Positions 1-7,350 of a DNA stretch of 13,063 bases are shown here, in pieces (the stretch's first letter is position 1; each line of letters begins with the position of its first letter). The notes below the pieces were generated by a model, which saw only the letters and a list, made by a program, of their open reading frames with translations, did no database searches and was not told where the DNA came from. A program made the position numbers and the translations under genes. The stretch is from an uncultured Ruminococcus sp. (GTDB taxonomy: Bacteria; Bacillota; Clostridia; Oscillospirales; Ruminococcaceae), in assembly GCA_947174625.1 (NCBI GenBank), contig CAMWJT010000019.1, forward strand, positions 1-13,063, read 5' to 3'.

Positions 1-1246
1 TTTTCATATTCCGGAACGTAGCGAATCTGACCATTGCAAGCATGTTCTTTTCTTTTTTGGTCAAATCTTCTCTTTTTTCAAGCTTCGTGAGATAATTTAA
101 AATCTCGTCACTGGTTTCTAAAATTTCCTGATTCAGATTGCGATACAGCACAATACCGGGAATGCCCAAATCATGAATCCGGTTGTGACAGACAGGGCAT
201 GTAATCATGCTGAAATTATAATAACAGAAAATTTTCGGCGAATATTTCCGGGGTTCTTTGTGATGATAAAATACGAATTCTGAATTGTCATATAAAAACA
301 TCGGTTCTAATCGGGTCGTGTCCTGAAAATCCGTCCGGCATTTCGGCGCACTGCTGGAACAGTTCTTTTTCTGATCCGGAAAGAACAGATTGCCGAGTCT
401 AGTTTTGAGAATCTGCCCGAAAGAAACGGCATCTTCCGGAATCTCCATGCTGAATTCCTGAATTTTATTGTGATTCAATGCCAATTTGATTGCAATTGTA
501 AATTCAGATAATTCCGATTCTCCGGAATGTCTCATTTTCGGATCTAACTGTGTTTCATAGAAAATTCTGACATGATAAAGCAACGCATTCTGGGACTGTT
601 CCGGCGGACATAGCCGGAATTCTAATTTCTGCACGACATCATCCATCAAAAAACCGTGTGCCTGGTCTTCAAATTCAAAATGCAGATAGAAAAACCGGAA
701 TTCATTCGGGATTTCATAACTCAGAATCGTTTCAGGGAGCGTAATCCGGAATGTGTTGTGATAACAACTGTTCATGAAATCCTGTACGCCGTTGGCAGGC
801 TGTTCAAAACTGTTCAGGCGGAAATACTGTTCAATTTTGACAGGGATTTCATGAATTTCAGAATTTTCAGAATTTTCTTGATTTTCAGGATTTTCTTGAT
901 TTTTATGATCTTGCTTTTCTTGCTTTTCTGATTTTTGTACATGTCCGGGATGATGCTCTGAGCGGGTTTCTGCTTTGGAAGATAATTGCATCATTTCCCG
1001 GTGAATGATGCTATCAACTGTAAAAAATACAGCAGTCAGCAAGAAGATCCCTGCCATATGCAGAAGATTCCCAGTAAAAACAACAGAATGCCCCTGGATT
1101 TCAAACATCCTGAAATAAGCAAGCATCACCAGAACCATGAGAACATACAGAATCCAATACAGAACCGGGATCACAGGATTTTTTCTGACATATCCTGCGA
1201 TTGTACCAAGCAAACCAAGTTTCTTTTTTTTTGATTTTTTCGCCAT
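1..1246 (-). CDS. Two-TM membrane protein with CxxC motif, partial (C-terminus beyond window)
   Basis: I do not recognise the family. The frame is open from an ATG at 1246 to the window edge (415 codons), so the C-terminus is missing. The ATG has GGAG 9 nt upstream. The protein starts with a Lys-rich cytoplasmic stretch (MAKKSKKKK), followed by two hydrophobic helices at about residues 24-46 and 57-78. A Glu/Gln/Asn-rich linker follows (about 106-133, with repeated QENPEN/SEN units), then a mixed alpha/beta region of about 270 residues. That region contains a TCPVC pair (C350, C353) and two further Cys (C296, C303), which could bind metal or be a redox pair. It begins 19 nt after the class B PBP stop, so it is very likely the third gene of the SEDS-PBP operon. 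A role as accessory or regulator of that synthase is inferred only from position. Confidence 0.75.
   Translation of the reverse strand, partial: MAKKSKKKKLGLLGTIAGYVRKNPVIPVLYWILYVLMVLVMLAYFRMFEIQGHSVVFTGNLLHMAGIFLLTAVFFTVDSIIHREMMQLSSKAETRSEHHPGHVQKSEKQEKQDHKNQENPENQENSENSEIHEIPVKIEQYFRLNSFEQPANGVQDFMNSCYHNTFRITLPETILSYEIPNEFRFFYLHFEFEDQAHGFLMDDVVQKLEFRLCPPEQSQNALLYHVRIFYETQLDPKMRHSGESELSEFTIAIKLALNHNKIQEFSMEIPEDAVSFGQILKTRLGNLFFPDQKKNCSSSAPKCRTDFQDTTRLEPMFLYDNSEFVFYHHKEPRKYSPKIFCYYNFSMITCPVCHNRIHDLGIPGIVLYRNLNQEILETSDEILNYLTKLEKREDLTKKEKNMLAMVRFATFRNMK
848..931 (-). repeat. Low-complexity E/Q/N-coding imperfect repeat
   Basis: This short AT-rich stretch of imperfect repeats (TTTTC(A/T)(G/T)(A/G)ATT-like units on the plus strand) encodes residues about 106-133 of the partial membrane protein, read as KQ, QEN and SEN units. 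It forms the hydrophilic linker between the membrane helices and the larger soluble region. Such tracts can change length by replication slippage. Confidence 0.5.
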
Positions 1247-1265
1247 TGCATCATCTCCAGTCAGA

Positions 1266-3494
1266 TTAATTATGCAAATAGCCATGCTGATGCAAGCTAT
1301 CTACGATTTGAAGAAATTCATTTTTCAGAGAATAACTCTCGTTGTCAAAATAAGACCGCAGGACAATTGCATAACAGTCCATTCCGTCGCTCACAGCGCC
1401 CACATACCAGATAATCTGATATTTATCATCATCTTCTTTTTGGGTGGGATAATTTGCAGATTGTGCAAACAGTCCGTAGGTGCTTTGCGTCCCCTCGCCT
1501 TTATCCACGCTGGATGTTCCTGTTTTAGAATAGAATGTAAAATCATTCTGTGTGAACGAAAGATCTTCCGGGATATACCCGGCATGATGATCATAAACAG
1601 CACTCAGGGCATCTTGCATAAAAGAAACTGTATCCGAAGTTCTGTCAAACGGTTCGCCGATGATCCCGGATTCTTTTGATTCTTCTAGTAAAACATTCGG
1701 GATGTGCATATCTCCTGTCAAACACTTGCCCATACACATCGCCATAAAGACCGGGGAAATTCTGTTATACCCCTGTCCATACGCTGTGTCGCCGAGCTTC
1801 TGCGCCAGACTGATCTTACTGTCCGTATATGCCTGTGTAATCTCCTGTTTTTCATTGAGCGTATACCAGAGATTAATATCATAAGATAATACATTTTCTG
1901 TATTCTCCGGCTTCTCGCCGATTTCAAGAGAATTTAAGCAAGATAAAATTCTGCCGGACGGAACACGAAAATACGAATCAATTTCCTGATTCAGATAAAA
2001 TTTCTGTTCATAATAATTCTGGAGCAATGCGCCGGAACGTTGGACACTTGCCGTATCCAGATCCAAAATATTCTGATAGGTACACACATAACTGTTCTGT
2101 GTGCCAAGAATCCTGTCAAGCAGGATTGCCGCCATAGAAAAATACTGATTGGAACTTTCTGAGAGCGCATGAACTAAGTCCGTGTGATTTCTCTTGGATG
2201 TCTCCACGGTCGGGAGCGGTGCGGATTTTTCCGAAGCCTGATATTGATTGGAAACTGCAATCGTCTGTATGCCGTTCTGTTCTGAAAACAGGGAGCTGTC
2301 TGCCTGATCCGCAAGCATTGCCGTCAGAAGAATCTTGAAACAACTGCCCGGAGCACTTGTCGTCAATGCTGTATTCTGAAACGAAAAATTCGGATCAAAT
2401 TCATGATCAATACAGTCCTGATAAATAAAATTATTATTACCATAACATAATTTGAGATATTTCGTCTGCGTTCCCTGTGTGTCCGGGATGGCAATCCGGA
2501 TAAACGGAATATACTGCAAGCCCGAACCCAGGTTCTCCGGTTCAAAATGAAATGTGAAATATTCTCCCGGATTGTGGAATTCATAGAATGCCTGCTCATC
2601 CTGATAGATCGCCGGAAAATTCACTTCTACGCAGTCATCCAGACTGAAATTGCTATGATAAAGTGTATTCCAGTAATCCAACTGCTTCTGTGCTTCGGAT
2701 TCTGAAAATAATAACCGGCTTTCCGTGAGATCCGTCCGCAATGCCCGGACTGCCCTGCCCTCTTGCCATTTCTGGATATTTTTCTCACTGGCATTGTCTT
2801 CTTCATAAGCATTCCGGAATAATTTGTAATAATCCTGCACGCAGTCATGCGCATTGTCTACGTTATTGAAAAATTGTCCGTTATCTACATAACTTGTATA
2901 CGGAATACTTCCCTCCCGGAATGTATTATAATCATAAGACGGTCTGGAGACCATCGTAAGCAGATCGCCTGTATTGCAATCCATGACAACGGCACTGCTA
3001 TAATCTCTCTGAGATAAAATCTCATAAATTTCAGATTGCAGATTCCCATCAATCGTCAGGGAAATATCTGTTTTTTCTTCGGGATTCTCCGGATCTAAGG
3101 GAATATCCTGCAAAATATTGCTGAAAGAACTGTCCAGACCGCCGGACAATACCGGGAGAACATTTGACCAGCATGCAGAATCTTCATCCAGAAGTATCCG
3201 TTTATAGTCTGCCTGTTCCTGCAAAACACGATCCTGTTCGGAAAGCAGTTCTATTTCGCCATCTGCATTGATAATGATATTGCCAAGCAATAATTCCTGG
3301 TTGCAATCGTAAATATTGCCTTTCAATGCTCTTGCTTCTTCATAAGCATTAGAAATCTGCCCTAGTGTTCTGGCATTCAGACTGGAATCCGGTTTTAACA
3401 GATGTGTGAAACTTAAATAAATTGCAGATACAAAAAATAACAGTAACAACACAACAATCATGATTTTTTTTGCAACAGAGATTTTATCCTGCAT
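1266..3494 (-). CDS. Class B penicillin-binding protein (peptidoglycan D,D-transpeptidase)
   Basis: A membrane-anchored transpeptidase (742 aa) expected to cross-link peptidoglycan outside the membrane with the SEDS protein encoded 43 nt upstream. One N-terminal membrane helix spans about residues 10-29. A short pedestal begins with a KGNIYD motif (60s), resembling the usual RGxIYDRxG. The transpeptidase fold starts at TIDGNLQ (148 on) and VVMDCNTGDLLTMVS (169-183). All active-site motifs are present: SCFK (Ser384, Lys387), SSN (447-449), KTGT (657-660), plus the typical YGQG at 572-575. Two points are odd. About 185 residues separate the MVSRPSYDYN segment from the SxxK box, where relatives usually have a few tens. 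The SxxK box reads SCFK rather than the common STFK or STMK. A GGAAAGGA sequence lies 14 nt before the ATG, a long spacing. The class is firm; its exact physiological role (elongation, division or sporulation) is not shown. Confidence 0.88.
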   Translation of the reverse strand: MQDKISVAKKIMIVVLLLLFFVSAIYLSFTHLLKPDSSLNARTLGQISNAYEEARALKGNIYDCNQELLLGNIIINADGEIELLSEQDRVLQEQADYKRILLDEDSACWSNVLPVLSGGLDSSFSNILQDIPLDPENPEEKTDISLTIDGNLQSEIYEILSQRDYSSAVVMDCNTGDLLTMVSRPSYDYNTFREGSIPYTSYVDNGQFFNNVDNAHDCVQDYYKLFRNAYEEDNASEKNIQKWQEGRAVRALRTDLTESRLLFSESEAQKQLDYWNTLYHSNFSLDDCVEVNFPAIYQDEQAFYEFHNPGEYFTFHFEPENLGSGLQYIPFIRIAIPDTQGTQTKYLKLCYGNNNFIYQDCIDHEFDPNFSFQNTALTTSAPGSCFKILLTAMLADQADSSLFSEQNGIQTIAVSNQYQASEKSAPLPTVETSKRNHTDLVHALSESSNQYFSMAAILLDRILGTQNSYVCTYQNILDLDTASVQRSGALLQNYYEQKFYLNQEIDSYFRVPSGRILSCLNSLEIGEKPENTENVLSYDINLWYTLNEKQEITQAYTDSKISLAQKLGDTAYGQGYNRISPVFMAMCMGKCLTGDMHIPNVLLEESKESGIIGEPFDRTSDTVSFMQDALSAVYDHHAGYIPEDLSFTQNDFTFYSKTGTSSVDKGEGTQSTYGLFAQSANYPTQKEDDDKYQIIWYVGAVSDGMDCYAIVLRSYFDNESYSLKNEFLQIVDSLHQHGYLHN

Positions 3495-3537
3495 GATGTT
3501 TCACACATTCCTTTCCAGTTATTTTTAATAATTTTAA

Positions 3538-6207
3538 TTATTTTAATTCCGAATAAATCTGATTCGGATTCCCGACAGAAATAAAGATCACTGCTGTGCA
3601 GATACTGTTCAGGAACATTTCAAAATTTCCCGATGCAACCAATGGGAGCGATAACCCGGAAAACAGCGAGACACCAAATACACCCCAGACAATGACAATT
3701 GTCTGAATCATGAACGAAACGGCATAGACCGTCCCCAACTGGTGCAGAACATACCGGAAATAACCGGATGCCGTATTTTCTTTTAATGTAATATTCATGT
3801 TTGTCATCAACAACAACACTAACATGAAAAAATACGGAATAAAAATCAATAATAACACATTCCCCACACCCATCCGGCTAAGTGTATATAATACATAGTC
3901 ACTGCCTGCGGTCATGGGTTCTGCATATTTGAAAATTCTCTGCAATTCCTTGGCATCGACTTCATAGATCACTGTCTGCTGATCCTGATATGTCACACCA
4001 TAGGGAATTTTGGTGTCTTCATAATACCAGATATATTCTGTCTCTCCGTCCTGGACTGGCTTGCCATTCTGATTTAAAATAAAAAACGTGTCTTTCAATG
4101 TCCCGTCGGGATTGCAATAGACTTCCCGGACTTCCGGTGAACTATCCAGAATATCCTGCTTTGTGACAAAATATTTTCTTTGCAACGAAGAAATATAAGT
4201 CCGGTTCTGACTCGTTTCCTGAATCGCAAATCCCATATTCTGCTTTAATCCCTTCTGAACGGCGGATAATTCTGCCGTGCGGGAACTGTAGCACAGACGA
4301 TCTATAATCTGCATTAATTTCAGATAATATCCTGTATAGAATTTTGTCGGATAATAACTCTCTAACTGCGCAAGTGTACTGTCCGGTTCGACCAGATCAA
4401 AATATTCCTGGATTTCTTTCCCGGAATGTGTCTGTGCAGATTGCTGATTCAGTAATTGTTTCACTGAATCGGGAATTTCTGTCATTTCTGTAACTTCTGA
4501 ATTCCCGGCATTTTCCGGATTGGCAGAATTCTGCATAGATACTGCCGTCCGGACATCTGATGCCCGTTTCTGCGTGATATTCTCTGTAATTTCAAATTCA
4601 TTGCTGAAATTCCCGGCTGTCATATAGTAATTTTTTAATACCGTCTTTCCGGCATACGCATTCAGAAAGAAATTATAATAAATTACCAGAATCCCCACAA
4701 TAGGAATGATAATGCAGATTGAACATAGATTTTGAGAATTATTTTTATGATGTTTACCAGGACGCAGAAAATGAATGTTTAATTTCCCGAATTTCTTTTC
4801 TGTCCAGTTCAGAAGATTCATTTTTAAGCGTAATCCAGTCTGAAATGGCAGTAATGCCAGAAAATCCCGGCAATACAGGATAATCAGCAGAATCAGTGCC
4901 ATGATGCCCAGAAAAATACAGAGCCAGTGATTCAGAGAAATCCCCCATAATTCACCGCCTAAATGCAATTCCCCATTGCTCCCGGTGTGTAAACTGATCT
5001 GAAAAAATGCGTTTTCAATCAGGATCATCCCACTGCCCAGCAATATCCCTGCAAACAGAGACAACGGGATTTTATATTTCCATGATTTTACATCTTCCGA
5101 GAAATCTACTAATAATAAATATAGGATGGCTGTCATTCCCAGAATGCACACAATCGTTCCGAATTCTCCGAACAGCATCAACACCAGACAGCCTGTTAAA
5201 ATGACTGTCAGCGCATTGGATTGGTATAAACTCCCGGAATGTTGGATATACTTCTCCGGATCGTTCTTTTCCATTTTTTCCAGTAATAAATTGATAATGA
5301 CAAATATTGGTGTAAAAAATTTCAAAATGGCAGAATATTGCATACCGAACAGAGAATTTTTATTCTCACTCGGCAGAATCACAAACCGGATCACTGCCCA
5401 GAGGATACTACATGCAATAAAAATTCCTGCGTAAATCGTGACAAATCTGTGCAAATCTTTTTTGCGTTTTTTATGTGATTTACTGTTTGCTTCTCCGGTA
5501 TGCGCCGGGATTGTCCATCCACTCCGGGTCAGTGTCACGGAAATTACAAGACAAATCCCCAGAATCAGAAACAGCAATAGTTTGATGCTTGTGCTGATTC
5601 GCCCATTCCATAATAAAAACATAGAGGCATCCAATGCTACCGGAAATAAGAATTTTCCCGGTGTTTTTTTCCAATCCGGATAATGAATCAAAATCCCGAA
5701 CGTAATTAAAATTACACTCAGACTTAGTAACAGACTGTTCCGGGATGCCGCAAAACATGAAGCCGGTTGGATGAAATCTGCACCAGATAACGCAAATTCC
5801 CTCCAGTTAGATTCTCTCGCATATTCCAGAACGCCCAGAAACTGCGCTGTGCTGTGCAGATTCAGAAAGATTTTGCTGTTAATATGCAATAACCAGAAAT
5901 AGACAACATCCATCTGCCGATTAATCCGTTCCGGATAATGCAATATATATCCATAATAAATTATTGTGATTGCAATATCTTCCACCATGCACCAGAATGT
6001 ACAATTCCGGAAATAATCACTTGCATGAAATGTCACTATTGGGGCTTCTTGAGACAACAACCGGATTCCAGTGAATTCCATTCCATCCAGGAACAGCACA
6101 CCAAATGTGAGAAATAATACAAAGTCTACGGCAAGAAAAATGCCGAGCATTGCCAACAAATTTCTAGGAATCTGTTTTGTGTTTTTTTTATGTTTTCTAT
6201 TCTGCAT
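3538..6207 (-). CDS. Divergent, oversized SEDS-family (FtsW/RodA-like) peptidoglycan glycosyltransferase
   Basis: A polytopic membrane protein of 889 aa with about 13-15 hydrophobic segments, predicted to polymerise lipid II. The C-terminal end carries SEDS signatures. SDYVLYTLSRMG (Asp770) aligns with the TDFIFAVIAEELG segment whose Asp is catalytic in RodA. GLSLPLVASGN (851-861) matches the canonical TGIPLPFISYGG, preceded by the usual QTIVIVWGVFGV helix. Typical SEDS proteins have about 400 residues. Here there are extra N-terminal membrane helices and a roughly 250-residue extracytoplasmic domain (about 517-767) in the position of the catalytic loop between TM7 and TM8. I start it at ATG 6207 because that codon has AGGAG 11 nt upstream. 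The longer frame to 6282 would place the promoter (6245-6273) inside the gene, and ATG 6237 has no ribosome site. The next gene is a class B PBP, the known SEDS partner type. Assignment rests on motif reading, so a related but non-catalytic membrane protein remains possible. Confidence 0.75.
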   Translation of the reverse strand: MQNRKHKKNTKQIPRNLLAMLGIFLAVDFVLFLTFGVLFLDGMEFTGIRLLSQEAPIVTFHASDYFRNCTFWCMVEDIAITIIYYGYILHYPERINRQMDVVYFWLLHINSKIFLNLHSTAQFLGVLEYARESNWREFALSGADFIQPASCFAASRNSLLLSLSVILITFGILIHYPDWKKTPGKFLFPVALDASMFLLWNGRISTSIKLLLFLILGICLVISVTLTRSGWTIPAHTGEANSKSHKKRKKDLHRFVTIYAGIFIACSILWAVIRFVILPSENKNSLFGMQYSAILKFFTPIFVIINLLLEKMEKNDPEKYIQHSGSLYQSNALTVILTGCLVLMLFGEFGTIVCILGMTAILYLLLVDFSEDVKSWKYKIPLSLFAGILLGSGMILIENAFFQISLHTGSNGELHLGGELWGISLNHWLCIFLGIMALILLIILYCRDFLALLPFQTGLRLKMNLLNWTEKKFGKLNIHFLRPGKHHKNNSQNLCSICIIIPIVGILVIYYNFFLNAYAGKTVLKNYYMTAGNFSNEFEITENITQKRASDVRTAVSMQNSANPENAGNSEVTEMTEIPDSVKQLLNQQSAQTHSGKEIQEYFDLVEPDSTLAQLESYYPTKFYTGYYLKLMQIIDRLCYSSRTAELSAVQKGLKQNMGFAIQETSQNRTYISSLQRKYFVTKQDILDSSPEVREVYCNPDGTLKDTFFILNQNGKPVQDGETEYIWYYEDTKIPYGVTYQDQQTVIYEVDAKELQRIFKYAEPMTAGSDYVLYTLSRMGVGNVLLLIFIPYFFMLVLLLMTNMNITLKENTASGYFRYVLHQLGTVYAVSFMIQTIVIVWGVFGVSLFSGLSLPLVASGNFEMFLNSICTAVIFISVGNPNQIYSELK

Positions 6208-6244
6208 AGCCTGGCATTCTCCTGATGATAATTTCATATGATTT

Positions 6245-6273
6245 ATTATAACACAGAAAAGCGCAAAAAGCAA
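6245..6273 (-). promoter_or_regulatory. Sigma-A-type promoter of the SEDS-PBP operon
   Basis: Read on the minus strand: -35 TTGCTT (6268-6273), a 17-nt spacer, and a perfect -10 TATAAT (6245-6250) preceded by TG in the extended -10 position (TGTTATAAT). Transcription would start near 6238, giving a leader of about 30 nt before ATG 6207. This placement rules out the longer reading frame that begins at 6282. Confidence 0.8.
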
Positions 6274-6340
6274 GTTTTTCACGTAATTTTCATAAAATTT
6301 AAATGAATTGCAATATTTTTCAATACTTTTTGGGCAAGTA

Positions 6341-6376
6341 ATACAAAACAGCAGAATTTTTGTGGAATTCTGCTGT
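6341..6376 (-). terminator. Intrinsic terminator after the sortase gene
   Basis: A perfect 11-bp stem (ACAGCAGAATT with AATTCTGCTGT, 6348-6358 and 6366-6376) with a 7-nt loop lies 14 nt past the sortase stop codon. On the minus strand it is followed by TTTTGTATT. On the plus strand it is followed by GATTTTTTATA, so it could work in both directions, although no plus-strand gene is visible here. The remaining AT-rich sequence up to 6244 holds only the promoter of the next operon. Confidence 0.85.
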
Positions 6377-6390
6377 GATTTTTTATAAAA

Positions 6391-7263
6391 TTATAATGGC
6401 AACATGTATTTTGAACTGCGGATCTTCGAGCGCCTGTGCTCCTGCTTGCTTTTGCGGCGGCTGTCAATATCCCAGTAGATGAACAGAAGCACCACAAGAG
6501 GAGCGGCAATAATCGGGACAACTAGCATCTGGTCAACCTGGATGGCATCCGCCGAGATTCTGACAGCTTTCTCGTATATGGTTTCAATCCGGTGAGAACG
6601 CAGTAATAATCTGTGTGTGTTCACGCCGTAGGGTGTGCAGGTCATCAGTGTGACGTAATCACCGCCGGGGATAATGGCGAGTTTTTCCATTTCTTCCGGT
6701 TTTACAATCAAGATTTCTTCGACTTCATAGGTAAGAACCTCGTCCAGGATAGTGACCATGAAAGAATCGCCAACCCGGAGCTTGTCAAGGTCTGTGAAAA
6801 GTCGGGCGGATGGCAAGCCACGGTGTGCAGAGAGAACAGCGTGCGTGTTTTCACCGCCGACCGGAAAGGATGACCCCTGCAAATGACCAACAGCAATGTT
6901 AAGCACTTCCTGTGACGTGCCGTGATAAATAGGCAGTTCCACGTTGATCTGGGGAATGGAGATGTAGCCCATGATGTTAGAATTGGCTATATTCAGGATT
7001 TCGTTATAACCTGGCACATCCTTATAACTGCTGAATGGTGCATATGTTTCAGCAAGCTGTTTGTTATAGGCATGTGCCGCCGCAAGCATTTTTTCATAAG
7101 TATCATCATCAATCCTAGCAACTGACTCTGTATAAGATGCAACAACACGGCTTTGTGTATGGGTATTCCACCAATCACTGATTTTAGGATAGAGCATAAC
7201 TCCAAGACCAATCAGAAAAATAATGATCCATATAATAGTGGAAACACTAGCTTTTCCCTTCAT
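6391..7263 (-). CDS. Class C (pilin-polymerising) sortase
   Basis: A membrane-bound transpeptidase (290 aa) that cleaves the LPXTG-type signal of pilins and joins subunits through a lysine side chain. The start ATG 7263 is chosen because GGAGG lies 5 nt upstream; the frame extends to 7311 but that codon has no ribosome site. Membrane helices are at about residues 8-25 and 246-264, the two-helix layout typical of class C. The core shows PIYHGTS, VGHLQGSSFPVGG, the catalytic His147 in SAHRGLPSA, Cys209 in TCTPYG and Arg218 in NTHRLLLR. The usual lid motif DPF/DPW is replaced by APF (Ala75-Pro76-Phe77). The Lys/Arg-rich C-terminal tail should be cytoplasmic. It follows the pilin gene by 87 nt, and that pilin with its LPSTG signal is its likely substrate. 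Confidence 0.93.
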   Translation of the reverse strand: MKGKASVSTIIWIIIFLIGLGVMLYPKISDWWNTHTQSRVVASYTESVARIDDDTYEKMLAAAHAYNKQLAETYAPFSSYKDVPGYNEILNIANSNIMGYISIPQINVELPIYHGTSQEVLNIAVGHLQGSSFPVGGENTHAVLSAHRGLPSARLFTDLDKLRVGDSFMVTILDEVLTYEVEEILIVKPEEMEKLAIIPGGDYVTLMTCTPYGVNTHRLLLRSHRIETIYEKAVRISADAIQVDQMLVVPIIAAPLVVLLFIYWDIDSRRKSKQEHRRSKIRSSKYMLPL

Positions 7264-7281
7264 AACCGCCTCCACGACGTT

Positions 7282-7310
7282 TGCCGACGATGCAGAGCGC
7301 ACCGTCGGCA
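7282..7310 (-). promoter_or_regulatory. Intercistronic hairpin between pilin and sortase genes
   Basis: A 12-bp stem (7282-7293 with 7299-7310; one G-U pair in the RNA) and a 5-nt loop. It is much more GC-rich than its surroundings and ends 8 nt before the sortase Shine-Dalgarno (7269-7273). There is no following T-run, so it is not a standard terminator. It may protect the upstream pilin mRNA end or limit sortase translation, so that pilin exceeds sortase; this is inferred. Confidence 0.65.
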
Positions 7311-7350
7311 TTCATCATATTATTACGATTTTATTAGATGTCTGTTTTAC

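Noticed and set aside
656..931. Plus-strand frame with Ile/Phe-rich repeats
   Set aside because: It is the antisense shadow of the E/Q/N-coding repeat in the partial membrane protein, with no ribosome site.
1137..1679. 180-codon plus-strand frame opposite the PBP end
   Set aside because: It lies antisense across two well-supported genes, and its composition is that of a shadow frame.
6208..6282. Longer N-terminus for the SEDS gene (starts at 6282 or 6237)
   Set aside because: The 6282 start lies upstream of an excellent promoter, and 6237 has no ribosome site; 6207 has AGGAG.
7264..7311. Longer sortase starting at 7311
   Set aside because: It would run through the hairpin, and no ribosome site precedes 7311, whereas ATG 7263 has GGAGG at good spacing.
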